64,000 nucleotides of DNA from the NCBI GenBank assembly GCA_030538085.1, contig JAUNUR010000002.1, positions 55,022 through 119,021 on the forward strand, in the 5' to 3' direction. This DNA is from Pseudomonadota bacterium (lineage in GTDB: Bacteria; Pseudomonadota; Gammaproteobacteria; Burkholderiales; Burkholderiaceae_C). Of this stretch, positions 45,513 through 54,243 are shown in pieces. Each line of letters opens with the position of its first letter. Position 1 is the stretch's first letter. A model generated the notes under the pieces. It was given only the letters and a program-made list of their open reading frames with translations, made no database searches and was not told the origin of the DNA. A program made the position numbers and the translations under genes.

Positions 45513-45998
45513 GCCCAAATTGTAGAAAGCGCGCCCGCGCTCACCCTGCGCTGGCACGGCGAGGACGACACCGCCGCCTTCGCCGAGCGGCTGGCCGCCC
45601 TGCCCGGCCTGCGCAATGCCTTCATCACGCTGCACGGCGACCTGGGCGCGGGCAAGACCACCTTCGTGCGCCACCTGCTGCGCGCACTGGGGGTCACGGG
45701 CCGCATCAAGAGCCCGACCTACGCCGTGGTCGAGCCGCACGACACGCCCGACGGCCTGGCCGTGTCGCACTTCGACTTCTACCGCTTCAACGACCCGCGC
45801 GAGTGGGAAGACGCCGGCTTTCGCGACCTGTTCGCCGCGCCCGGCCTGAAGCTGGCCGAATGGCCCGAGAAAGCCGCCGCCCTGCTGCCCGCGCCCGATC
45901 TGGCGCTGCGCCTGGACGTGCAAGACGACGACACGCGCCAGGTGCGCCTGGACGCGGCCACGCCACTGGGCGCCCGACTGCTGAAAGAGCTTTGCTGA
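45501..45998 (+). CDS. tsaE: tRNA threonylcarbamoyladenosine biosynthesis ATPase TsaE
   Basis: TsaE is the ATPase that drives the t6A synthesis cycle with TsaB and TsaD. The 165-residue protein has the P-loop GDLGAGKT (46-53), SPTYAVVEPH and the HFDFYRF segment (with Asp/Tyr) characteristic of TsaE. The ATG at 45501 is just inside the queG start. It is followed by amiC after 13 bases, the common tsaE-amiC arrangement. Confidence 0.95.
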   Translation: MLSHAQIVESAPALTLRWHGEDDTAAFAERLAALPGLRNAFITLHGDLGAGKTTFVRHLLRALGVTGRIKSPTYAVVEPHDTPDGLAVSHFDFYRFNDPREWEDAGFRDLFAAPGLKLAEWPEKAAALLPAPDLALRLDVQDDDTRQVRLDAATPLGARLLKELC

Positions 45999-46011
45999 AA
46001 GAGTTGCACGC

Positions 46012-47502
46012 ATGACGCCACCCGCCCCCCTGCCCCCGCGCCCCATGGCGCCCGCCAACACCGCGCGCCGCCGCGCACTGCTGCAAGGCAGCGCGCTGGT
46101 GCTGACGCTGGGCACGCACCACATCGCGCGCGGCGCCGGCATCGTGGCCGTGCGCCTGTGGCCGGCCGAGGACTACACGCGCGTGACGATCGAATCCGAC
46201 ACCGCGCTCAAGACCCGGCCGCACGCCATCAATTCGCCGCCACGGCTGGCGGTGGACATCGACGGGCTGGAGCTGAACCCCACCCTGCGCGAACTGGTGG
46301 CCAAGCTGCGCGCCGACGACCCCAACATCGCCGGCATCCGCGTGGGCCAGTACGCGCCCCGCGTGGTGCGGCTGGTGATCGACCTCAAGCACGCCATCAA
46401 CGCCCAGGTGTTCACGCTCATGCCCGTGGCGGCCTACCAGCACCGGCTGGTGCTCGACCTGTACCCGGCCAACCCACCCGACCCGCTGGAGCAACTGATC
46501 GCCGAGCGCATGAAAGAGCTGGGAGGCGCCGCCGGCGCCGCGCCGCCCGCCACGGCCATGGCGGGGAGCGAGACAGCCGCGCCCGCCCCGCCCGTGGTTG
46601 ATTCGCTGGGCGACCTGATCGCCAAGCAGATCGAGCGCGCCAACGCCATGACGCGCGGCACCGACACCGCCGTGGCCCGCGCGCCCACCCCACCGCCGCC
46701 ACCGCAGCGTCCCACCACCCGCCCCACCGCGCCCGAGCCCGCACCCACGCGCGCGCGCCCGCCCGCGCCGGCCAGTACCGACCGCCTGATCATCATCGCC
46801 CTCGACCCCGGCCACGGCGGCGAAGACCCCGGCGCCATCGGCCCCGGCGGCACCTACGAGAAAAACGTGGTGCTGCAAGTGGCGCTGAAACTGCGCGACC
46901 GCATCAACAACACCACCGTGGGCGGCAACCCCATGCGCGCCTTCATGACGCGCGATGGCGACTTCTTCGTGCCACTGGGCACGCGGGTCGAGAAGGCGCG
47001 CCGCGTGGGGGCCGACCTGTTCATCAGCATCCATGCCGACGCCTTCATGCGGCCCGAGGCCAGCGGCGCCAGCGTGTACGCGCTGTCCGAGCGCGGCGCC
47101 TCCAGCACCGCCGCGCGCTGGCTGGCCAACAAGGAAAACGACGCCGACCGCATTGGCGGCGTCAACCTGGGCGTGAAGGATTCGCTGGTGCAGCGCGCGC
47201 TGCTGGACATGAGCACCACGGCGCAGATCAAGGACAGCCTGACGCTGGGCGGCGCCATCGTGCGCGAGATCGGCGGCGTGGGCCGCCTGCACAAGCGCAA
47301 CGTGGAGCGCGCCAACTTCGCCGTGCTGCGCGCGCCCGACATACCCAGCGTGCTGGTCGAAACCGCCTTCATCAGCAACCCCGAGGAAGAGCGCAAGCTG
47401 CGCAGCGAGGCCTACCAGAACGACCTGGCCAACGCGCTGATCAACGGCATTCAGAAATACTTCGCCGCCAACCCGCCGCTGGCGCGCAACCGGCAGGTTT
47501 GA
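46012..47502 (+). CDS. amiC: N-acetylmuramoyl-L-alanine amidase (AMIN + Amidase_3)
   Basis: The 496-residue periplasmic amidase splits daughter-cell peptidoglycan. The N terminus has a twin-arginine-like signal (ARRRALLQGSALVL). An AMIN domain (about 45-155) and a Pro/Ala-rich linker follow, then the zinc-dependent Amidase_3 domain (about 262-485) with ALDPGHGGEDPG, ISIHADAF and VETAFISNPEEE, the zinc-binding His and Glu residues. It is the second gene after tsaE. Confidence 0.95.
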   Translation: MTPPAPLPPRPMAPANTARRRALLQGSALVLTLGTHHIARGAGIVAVRLWPAEDYTRVTIESDTALKTRPHAINSPPRLAVDIDGLELNPTLRELVAKLRADDPNIAGIRVGQYAPRVVRLVIDLKHAINAQVFTLMPVAAYQHRLVLDLYPANPPDPLEQLIAERMKELGGAAGAAPPATAMAGSETAAPAPPVVDSLGDLIAKQIERANAMTRGTDTAVARAPTPPPPPQRPTTRPTAPEPAPTRARPPAPASTDRLIIIALDPGHGGEDPGAIGPGGTYEKNVVLQVALKLRDRINNTTVGGNPMRAFMTRDGDFFVPLGTRVEKARRVGADLFISIHADAFMRPEASGASVYALSERGASSTAARWLANKENDADRIGGVNLGVKDSLVQRALLDMSTTAQIKDSLTLGGAIVREIGGVGRLHKRNVERANFAVLRAPDIPSVLVETAFISNPEEERKLRSEAYQNDLANALINGIQKYFAANPPLARNRQV

Positions 47503-47909
47503 CCCCATTCCAAAGGGTGCGGGTAGGCCATGCCAACGTGCCGTGCGCGGTGAAATTCTGATAAATCAGGCGATTACCAGTTGGTGCGGAATACCGGTAT
47601 CAAAACAGAAGCTTCATGCGATTGATTCATAAGGGGAATCGGCTGTTTTGATGACCTGAAAAATTCTCAAGGTCCCCTACGCTTTCAATTTCAGTTCCAT
47701 GCGTTGGGAAACGACCGAAGCCGCCCAGCGAACGTGAACTTCATCACGAAACAGCATCAATTCAATCCAAACCCGCATCGGCGAACACCGCCACCTGCTA
47801 GCCAAATGCCTGCCTTGCGCGTTAAATAGGGGCTGGCGCAAGCCAGTTTTTTGCAAGTTCTCTTCCAAAGTTTGGCGGACGATTCGACCACCGGATCGTC
47901 CGCCTTTTT
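47503..47909. other. AT-richer non-coding stretch with two strong hairpins
   Basis: This 407-bp region after amiC is clearly less GC-rich than its surroundings and has no convincing gene. A 10-bp perfect inverted repeat (ATCAAAACAG 47599-47608, CTGTTTTGAT 47643-47652) and, at the far end, a terminator (47874-47909) suggest a structured transcript, perhaps an sRNA or a remnant of a mobile element. Confidence 0.4.
47874..47909 (+). terminator. Rho-independent terminator on the plus strand
   Basis: A perfect 10-bp stem (GGCGGACGAT / ATCGTCCGCC, loop 11) is followed by five T. The only upstream gene on this strand is amiC, ending 371 bases earlier. MITE copy 2 is inserted at the end of the T-tract. 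Confidence 0.85.
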
Positions 47910-47911
47910 AT

Positions 47912-48148
47912 CCTAGAAACGGCAGTTGGATGCGCCCGAGCGTGCCGTGATGGGCGTGCCAGGCAAGACGCGAGGACGCGGCAGGCTGGTGCCTGCAAGG
48001 ACGAGCAACGCCGCTTGGGCAGCGAGCCAGCGCGGTGCGATCGGGTGCATAGCGCGCTCACCCAACAGGTGAATGTGATCGAAGCTGCGAAAGTCAGTGC
48101 TCATGCCGGTTGCCCAAGGATGGCAAGCGGTCAACTGCCGTTTCTAGG
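47912..48148. mobile_element. MITE-like element, copy 2 (237 bp, 17-bp TIRs, 5-bp TSD)
   Basis: It has the same perfect ends (CCTAGAAACGGCAGTTG / CAACTGCCGTTTCTAGG) as copy 1. The direct repeat TTTAT flanks it on both sides (47907-47911 and 48149-48153), the left one being the T-tract of a terminator. The interior is ~85-90% identical to copy 1 by eye. Confidence 0.88.
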
Positions 48149-48367
48149 TTTATTGGTGATACGGATTCGCGCTCAAACCAACGGCGGCTCATGCGGAAGG
48201 CGATGACGCAATGATCTTGCTGCGCGTTGATGACGGCGGCCGCGCCGCCATGACACCATGGAGCACCAAGTGCCTCGCCGCGGCCAACATCATGTCGTCA
48301 TGCGTCAGGAAACCATGACGAATGACCGCGGCTGGCGCCGCATGACAAATGACGAATGCCTTTCTTG

Positions 48368-48450
48368 CCCCTCGTCATCGAGGCGCCACCTTGACACGGC
48401 ATTGACCTGCGGACACCGAGTGGATTGCGGCTTTCGCCGCCATGACGGGA
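48368..48450. repeat. Dispersed repeat, copy 3 (internally deleted core)
   Basis: CCTCGTCATCGAGGCGCCAC then CTTGACACGGCATTGAC and GGATTGCGGCTTTCGCCGCC match the cores at 27167-27267 and 43224-43324 with a small internal deletion. Between MITE copy 2 and this repeat (48154-48367) are further short blocks with ATGACGAATGACCGCGGC-like sequence that recur near 61120-61165. No gene is seen in 48149-48557. Confidence 0.65.
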
Positions 48451-48557
48451 AGGGGTGAGCGCGCTGCGCACCGCGTTGAGGTGCAGCCAATCAACAAGGC
48501 TGTTTACGCAAACATCGCCAGTGCTTTGCGTTTCCCATCAGTATTTGGCGCGCGTTG

Positions 48558-49217
48558 TCAGGATGCGGTGGCGCCCTGTTTCTCGGCGCGGCCCGCCCTC
48601 CAGCCACCGTAGATGGCGATCAGCCCCGGCACGAAGATCAGCGCCCAGATGATCTTGCTCAGGTTGGCCTGCACCCACGGCAGGTTGCCGAACAGGTAGC
48701 CCGCCGTCACGATGCCGAATACCCAGATCAGCGCGCCCGTGACGTTGAAGAAGGTGAACTTGCTGCGCGTCATCTCCGCCACGCCCGCCACGAAGGGCAC
48801 GAAGGTGCGAATGAAGGGCATGAAGCGCGCCAGGATCACCGTCACGCCGCCATAGCGCTCATAGAACTGGTGCGCGCGGTCGAACGCCTTGCGGTTGAAG
48901 AAGCGCGAGTTCTCCCACTGGAACACCTTCGGCCCGAAGTAGCGCCCTATTTGATAATTGCACTGGTCACCCAGAATGGCCGCGACCAGCAGCACGCCCA
49001 CCGCCAGTGGATAACTCATCAGTCCCGCGCCGCACATGGCACCCACCACGAACAGCAGCGAATCGCCGGGCAAAAAGGGCATCACCACCACACCCGTCTC
49101 GACGAAGACGATGATAAACAGCAGCGCGTACACCCACGGGCCGTACTGCGTGACGAAGGCGCCCAGGTATTTGTCGACGTGGAGGATGAAGTCCACGAGT
49201 TGCATCACGATGTCCAT
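48558..49217 (-). CDS. DedA-family membrane protein
   Basis: The 219-residue integral membrane protein has the DedA/SNARE-associated core: ETGVVVMPFLPGDSLLFVVGAM (about 41-62), a GDQCNYQIGRYFG segment and an RFMPFIRTFVPFVAG segment with the conserved Arg residues. DedA proteins act as flippases or transporters for undecaprenyl phosphate or phospholipids. It lies 28 bases after the lysoplasmalogenase-like gene on the same strand. Confidence 0.93.
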   Translation of the reverse strand: MDIVMQLVDFILHVDKYLGAFVTQYGPWVYALLFIIVFVETGVVVMPFLPGDSLLFVVGAMCGAGLMSYPLAVGVLLVAAILGDQCNYQIGRYFGPKVFQWENSRFFNRKAFDRAHQFYERYGGVTVILARFMPFIRTFVPFVAGVAEMTRSKFTFFNVTGALIWVFGIVTAGYLFGNLPWVQANLSKIIWALIFVPGLIAIYGGWRAGRAEKQGATAS

Positions 49218-49245
49218 GGGGCGCGATTATCCGTGCCGCCACACA

Positions 49246-49878
49246 TCACACCACCGACCACGCCATCAGCAACTGAGCCACGTAATACGCCGGCAGGCCC
49301 CAGGCCTTGTTCACGAAGGTCTTGGCCACGAAGGCCTGTCGCGCCACCGCCAGATCCGACGCCGCGAACAACAGCGCCCCCGCCGCCGGCAACCAGCGCC
49401 CCGTGGCCGCGGCGAACGCGATGGCCAGCGCGCACATCACCATGATCGCCACGATGTAGGCCAGCACCGGCCCCTTGAACGCCGTGCCCAGATGCGGCCA
49501 CAGCCAGCGCAGGCTCAAAGCGCCCACCACCGCCATCGCTGCCGATGCGCCGGCCAGCACGCCCCAAGACCAAGGCACCTGCGCGAAGGCCACCGAGAAC
49601 GCGATGTGCGCCAGCAGAAAGAAGCCCAGCCCCGCCATGAAGGCTGCTGGCCGGTCGGACGCCAGCGCCACATCGCCCAGCGCACTGAGCACCAGCGCCA
49701 CCAGCACGATGACGCCGTACGTCGTGGACAAGGCCCCCAGCACGACCGCCAGCGCGATGAAGCACAAGCTGGCCGCCGTCTTGACCGTGCCCGCCAACAC
49801 CGGTCGCCCCGCGCGCTCGGCGGCCAGCAGGGCGCCAACGAACACAAGACAGGCAACGCTAAACAGGATTGGCAACAT
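49246..49878 (-). CDS. Lysoplasmalogenase (YhhN/TMEM86 family)
   Basis: The 210-residue protein has about eight membrane helices and the YhhN conserved acidic segments LVLSALGDVALA (near 65-76) and ALLFAASDLAVAR (near 168-180). The family hydrolyses vinyl-ether lysoplasmalogens. Its natural substrate in bacteria is uncertain. It is probably co-transcribed with the downstream dedA-type gene. Confidence 0.88.
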   Translation of the reverse strand: MLPILFSVACLVFVGALLAAERAGRPVLAGTVKTAASLCFIALAVVLGALSTTYGVIVLVALVLSALGDVALASDRPAAFMAGLGFFLLAHIAFSVAFAQVPWSWGVLAGASAAMAVVGALSLRWLWPHLGTAFKGPVLAYIVAIMVMCALAIAFAAATGRWLPAAGALLFAASDLAVARQAFVAKTFVNKAWGLPAYYVAQLLMAWSVV

Positions 49879-49958
49879 GGGCGGGCACGCGAAAAGTGGG
49901 CTTGCTTATCAACAAGCTTCAGAGCATGCATGCGCGCATGGGGGTTCCATCGCTTTTT

Positions 49959-50034
49959 TGTGGGAGCGGGCTTGCCCGCGATAAGCCTTGGCTCAGGGCC
50001 AAGCGCTGCCATCGCGGCCAAGGCCGCTCCCACA
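49959..50034. repeat. Intergenic REP doublet
   Basis: The left arm TGTGGGAGCGGGCTTGCCCG is mirrored by a right arm (CGGCCAAGGCCGCTCCCACA) that has changed its inner bases. It lies between the lysoplasmalogenase gene and mutL, divergently transcribed. Confidence 0.88.
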
Positions 50035-50100
50035 GGCAGCATCTGAGGCTTCTTGGTAATCAAGAATATGAGAGGCCAGGGTGGTTCCTAGAATCATGGC

Positions 50101-51942
50101 ATGAACACCCCACCCCGCCGCCCCATCCGCGAACTGCCCGACGAGCTGATCAGCCAGATCGCCGCCGGCGAGGTGGTGGAGCGCCCGGCCTCGGTGGTGC
50201 GCGAGCTGCTCGACAACGCGCTCGACGCCGGTGCCACGCAGATCACGCTGCGTCTGCTGGCCGGCGGCGTGCGCCTGATCAGCGTGGAAGACGACGGTGC
50301 CGGCATCCTGCCCGACGAGATGGCCACCGCCCTGAAGCGCCACGCCACCAGCAAGATCGCCAGCCTGCCCGAGCTGGAGGCCGTCGGCACCATGGGCTTT
50401 CGCGGTGAGGCGCTGGCCGCCATCAATTCGATAGCAGAAGTCGCCCTGCTCTCGCGCGCTGGCGGCCAGGACCACGCCTACCTGCTGGACGGCCGCACCG
50501 GCGAGCTGAAGCCCGTGGCGCGCGCGCAGGGCACCACGGTGGAGGTGAAGGAGCTGTTCTACAGCGTGCCCGCGCGGCGCAAGTTCCTCAAGACCGACGC
50601 CACCGAACTGGCCCACTGCATCGACGCCGTGCGCCGCCACGCGCTGGCACGGCCCGACGTGGGCTTCGCCATCTGGCACGAGGGCAAGCTGATCGAGCAG
50701 TGGCGCGCCCACCCCGGCGACGCGGGCCGCGCCCAGCGCCTGGCCGACGTGCTGGGCGAGGACTTCCTGGCCGACTCCATCGCCGTTGACCACCGCGTGG
50801 GCCCGGTGCACATCACGGGCCGAGCCGGTTTGCCCGATGTGGCCCGCTCGCGCGCCGACCAGCAATTCGCCTACGTCAATGGCCGCTTCGTGCGCGACAA
50901 AGTCATTGCCCACGCCGCCCGCGCCGCGTATGAGGACGTGCTGCACGGCCACCGTCAGCCGGTGTACGTGCTGCACCTGACCATCGACCCCGCGCGCGTG
51001 GACGTGAACGTGCACCCGACCAAGATCGAGGTGCGCTTCCGCGACAGCCGCGAGGTGCACCAGGCCGTGCGCCACGCGGTGGAAAACGCCTTGGCGGCGC
51101 CCCGCGCCGCGCTGGCGGGCGGCGCGGTGGCCGACACCCCCACGCATTCACCCGCGCCCGCGTGGCGCAGCGACGATGCGGGTACGCCGGCTTTCAAGCC
51201 TTTTCGGCCTGCAGCGCAGATTCCGCTTGCGCCAGCAGCTCTTCATTCAGGAGCAACTCCGGCCCATGCGGTGGAAGAATTGCGTGCCCTGTGGTCACCC
51301 ACTTCCACCGCCACGCCGCCCGCCGCGCACGCCGAATCGCCTGACGACCACGGCCCCGCCTGGCCCCTGGGCCGCGCCGTGGCGCAATTGCACGGCATCT
51401 ACATCCTGGCCGAGAACCACGCCGGTCTGGTGCTGGTGGACATGCACGCCGCGCACGAGCGCATCGTGTACGAGCGGCTGAAAACCCAGCTAGACAGCGC
51501 ACAGATCGCCAGCCAGCCGCTGCTGATCCCCGCCACCTTCGCCGCCACGCCGCAAGAAGTAGCCACCGCCGAAAGCACCACCGACGTGCTGCAGCGGCTG
51601 GGGCTGGAAATCACGCCCTTCTCGCCCAAGACCCTGGCCGTGCGCGCCGTACCCACCACGCTGGCCGCCGGCGACGCGGTGGAACTGGCGCGCAGCGTGC
51701 TGGCCGAACTGGCACAGCACGACGCCAGCACCATCATCGAGCGCGCCCAGCACGAGTTGCTCGCCACCATGGCCTGCCACGGCGCCGTGCGCGGTGGCCG
51801 CCGCCTGACGCACGAGGAAATGAACGCCCTGCTGCGCCAGATGGAAGCCACCGACCGCTCCGACCAGTGCAACCATGGCCGGCCCACCTGGCGGCAACTG
51901 ACGATGAAAGAGCTGGACGGGCTGTTTCTGCGCGGGCGTTGA
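50101..51942 (+). CDS. mutL: DNA mismatch repair protein MutL (endonuclease type)
   Basis: The 613-residue protein has the GHKL ATPase domain (catalytic Glu and Mg-binding Asn in VVRELLDNALDAGA near 29-42; DDGAGI; TMGFRGEAL), a linker (about 340-430) and a C-terminal dimerisation domain. The C terminus carries the endonuclease motif DMHAAHERIVYE (from residue ~447), plus ACHGAVRGG and CNHGRPT. It therefore nicks DNA itself, as in bacteria without MutH. Part of the linker (about residues 364-385) is encoded by a short dispersed repeat. Confidence 0.96.
   Translation: MNTPPRRPIRELPDELISQIAAGEVVERPASVVRELLDNALDAGATQITLRLLAGGVRLISVEDDGAGILPDEMATALKRHATSKIASLPELEAVGTMGFRGEALAAINSIAEVALLSRAGGQDHAYLLDGRTGELKPVARAQGTTVEVKELFYSVPARRKFLKTDATELAHCIDAVRRHALARPDVGFAIWHEGKLIEQWRAHPGDAGRAQRLADVLGEDFLADSIAVDHRVGPVHITGRAGLPDVARSRADQQFAYVNGRFVRDKVIAHAARAAYEDVLHGHRQPVYVLHLTIDPARVDVNVHPTKIEVRFRDSREVHQAVRHAVENALAAPRAALAGGAVADTPTHSPAPAWRSDDAGTPAFKPFRPAAQIPLAPAALHSGATPAHAVEELRALWSPTSTATPPAAHAESPDDHGPAWPLGRAVAQLHGIYILAENHAGLVLVDMHAAHERIVYERLKTQLDSAQIASQPLLIPATFAATPQEVATAESTTDVLQRLGLEITPFSPKTLAVRAVPTTLAAGDAVELARSVLAELAQHDASTIIERAQHELLATMACHGAVRGGRRLTHEEMNALLRQMEATDRSDQCNHGRPTWRQLTMKELDGLFLRGR
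51190..51255. repeat. Short dispersed repeat within the mutL linker
   Basis: On the minus strand this segment reads AGCTGCTGGCGCAAGCGG, then TCTGCGCTGCAGGCC, with the same block order as the copies in phhB (201-260) and trmB (60531-60594). It encodes residues of the flexible linker, where an insertion would be tolerated. Confidence 0.45.
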
Positions 51943-51961
51943 AGGGTCGCCAGACGGCCCG

Positions 51962-53134
51962 TCAATCGCCTCGCGCGGCCTTGGCGTGGTCGGGGTAGTC
52001 GGCAAAGACACCATCCACGCCCAGGTCGTAGAAGCGCTTGTATTCGGCCTTCGGGTCGCCCTGGTAGTCGCTCACCAGCCGCTTGGCCTCGCTGCGGAAG
52101 GTGTAAGCGTGCACGAACAGGCCCGCCTGGTGGGCGTCGGCCAGCACCTTGGTGGGCGGCATCAGCGTGCGGTCGCGCTCGTCGATCTGGCCGTCCTTGT
52201 TCAGGTCCACCGGCTTGCCGTCGGCGCCAAGGGTCAGGCGCGAGGGGATCAGGTACGGCTTCCAGGGGCCAATGCCGTCGGCGTATTTCTTGATCTCGGC
52301 CAGCCCGGCGGGCGTGAGCATCTGCACATAGGTGCGCTTGTCGCCCGCCACGGTCAAGTCATAGGCCTGGCCCCAGGGCAGCGACTGGTCGATGCTGCCG
52401 TCGGCGTTCTGGTCGTAGCCGTCGATCAACTGCACCAGGCGCACCTGCGTCTTGCCGCGCAGGTACTTCAGGTTGGCGGTCTCGAACGACTGGATGACGA
52501 CCGGCGAATCCTTCCTGGTGTAGCCGTGGGCCGCCAGCGTGGTCAGCAGGCGGTCTTCCAGCGGCAGGTTCAGGCGCTGGTGGTAGGTGGGGTGCTTGGT
52601 TTCGGGGTACACGCCGATGGTGCGGCCCAGCCGCCTGGATTCGCGTTGCGCCAGCGCCAGCACCTCGTCGAAGGTGGGGATGGCGTACTTGCCGTTGTGG
52701 GACTGGTCGCGGTCGCCCATGGGCTGGATGGCGCGCAGGGTTTTCAGCTCGGCCAGCGTGAAGTCGCTGACGAACCAACCCTCTTCCTCGAAGCCATCGA
52801 CCACCGCCTTGCGCTTGCGGCTGGCGAACTCAGGGCGATCCTTCACATCGGTGGTGGCTGCAATGTTGGGCTCGTGGCGCGCCACCAGCACGCCGTCCTT
52901 GGTGATCACCAGGTCGGGCTCGATGAAGTCGGCGCCCAGCTCGATGGCCTTTCCGTAGCTCTCCAGCGTGTGGTCGGGCAGATAGCCGGATGCGCCGCGG
53001 TGGCCGATGACCAGCGGCTTGTCGCCATTCAGGGTGGGCCGGTCGGCGGCGCCACCACCACAGGCCACGACAGCCATGGCGGCGCACGCCGTGGCGCTGA
53101 TTCGCACGAAGAATCGGAAAGAATGGTTCATCAT
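51962..53134 (-). CDS. Glycerophosphodiester phosphodiesterase, lipoprotein (GlpQ type)
   Basis: The 390-residue secreted enzyme hydrolyses glycerophosphodiesters to glycerol-3-phosphate and an alcohol. The signal ends in the lipobox VVAC (lipidated Cys25). The GDPD TIM barrel has catalytic His45-Arg46 in [18 protein letters not shown] and a second His in ARHEPN. An EF-hand-like stretch with Asp residues ([12 protein letters not shown]) near 305 may bind calcium. ATGs at 53134 and 53131 are adjacent alternatives. Confidence 0.92.
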   Translation of the reverse strand: MMNHSFRFFVRISATACAAMAVVACGGGAADRPTLNGDKPLVIGHRGASGYLPDHTLESYGKAIELGADFIEPDLVITKDGVLVARHEPNIAATTDVKDRPEFASRKRKAVVDGFEEEGWFVSDFTLAELKTLRAIQPMGDRDQSHNGKYAIPTFDEVLALAQRESRRLGRTIGVYPETKHPTYHQRLNLPLEDRLLTTLAAHGYTRKDSPVVIQSFETANLKYLRGKTQVRLVQLIDGYDQNADGSIDQSLPWGQAYDLTVAGDKRTYVQMLTPAGLAEIKKYADGIGPWKPYLIPSRLTLGADGKPVDLNKDGQIDERDRTLMPPTKVLADAHQAGLFVHAYTFRSEAKRLVSDYQGDPKAEYKRFYDLGVDGVFADYPDHAKAARGD

Positions 53135-53263
53135 CTGGCTTTGCTGGAGTGAGAGGGAATGAGCGTTGAGCGCGGCCAATGTATGACGTCAATATGTATG
53201 TTTGGAGACAGTACGCCAACCCGGCCATCGAACTTTTCCGGCCGCGCGTGATCGGTTGAAGCC

Positions 53264-54163
53264 ATGAGGATTCCGTACTGGCGGCGCGCCCTGCTGGCCC
53301 TGATGTCCGCCGTGGCGCTGATCACTGGCTGCGCGGCTCTGGACGAAAAGCAGCGCACCCTGATCTTTCAGCCCTCCGACCGCAGCTGGGGCCAGTCGGC
53401 GCGCCAAGCCGAAGGCATGCAGGACGTGTGGATCGAATTCCACTCCCAGGTCACGGGGCAGCCGGTGCGCCTGCATGGGCTGTGGCACCCGGCCGATGCC
53501 ACGGCCAGCGACCACGCCTGCCGCCCGCTGCTGCTGTTTCTGCACGGCGCGCGCTGGAACGTGCGCGCCTCGGCCGGTCGCATGCGGCGCATGCAGGCAC
53601 TGGGGTTTTCGGTGCTCGCCATTGATTACCGCGGTTTTGGCCAAAGCACGGCGGCCCTGCCCTCGGAAGCCATGGCGGTCGAGGACGCCCGCGCCGCCTG
53701 GGACTGGCTGGGCCGCCAGCACCCCGGCGCTGCGCGCTACATCTTTGGCCATTCGCTGGGCGGCGGCGTGGCGGTGGCGCTGGCCGAACAGGTGAACAGC
53801 GAGGAGGGCGTGATTTTGGAGAGCACCTTCACCTCCATCCCCGACGTGGCCCGCACCATGCAATGGGGGTGGCTGCCGGTGGAGCCGCTCATCACGCAGC
53901 GCTTCGACTCGGGGGCGCGCATCGGGCGCATTGGCTCGCCCGTGCTGGTGGTGCATGGCGCCAGGGACAAAACGATCCAACCCGAGCTGGGCCAGCGGCT
54001 GTACGCCGCCGCCGCGCAGCCCAAGGCCTTCATTCTGGTGGACAAGGCCACGCACAATATCGGCGCATCCGGCCAGGCCCAGTACCGCGCGGCACTGCCG
54101 CAGGTGTTCGGCACGCGCTGCTTCACTCCGGCACCCGGGCAGGCGAATAAAAGCACGCCATAG
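53264..54163 (+). CDS. Alpha/beta-hydrolase lipoprotein
   Basis: The 299-residue protein has a signal peptide with the lipobox ITGC (Cys23). The hydrolase fold has FLHGARWN (oxyanion region), nucleophile Ser164 in GHSLGGG, Asp235 in HGARDKT and His264 in ATHNIG: a complete triad of BEM46/FrsA-like esterases. The substrate is unknown. It is divergent from the GDPD gene (129-bp gap). Confidence 0.88.
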   Translation: MRIPYWRRALLALMSAVALITGCAALDEKQRTLIFQPSDRSWGQSARQAEGMQDVWIEFHSQVTGQPVRLHGLWHPADATASDHACRPLLLFLHGARWNVRASAGRMRRMQALGFSVLAIDYRGFGQSTAALPSEAMAVEDARAAWDWLGRQHPGAARYIFGHSLGGGVAVALAEQVNSEEGVILESTFTSIPDVARTMQWGWLPVEPLITQRFDSGARIGRIGSPVLVVHGARDKTIQPELGQRLYAAAAQPKAFILVDKATHNIGASGQAQYRAALPQVFGTRCFTPAPGQANKSTP

Positions 54164-54243
54164 AGTGCTGTCTCGGCGGTATACCCAGTCGATCTCTCTG
54201 CTAGGCTCGCCGCGTGCCGCCCCCCGCCTTTGCTTCCACCCCC

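Noticed and set aside
47677-47868. 63-codon minus-strand frame after amiC
   Set aside because: It begins with TTG, has no ribosome-binding site and no recognisable domain; the region is better treated as non-coding or degenerate.
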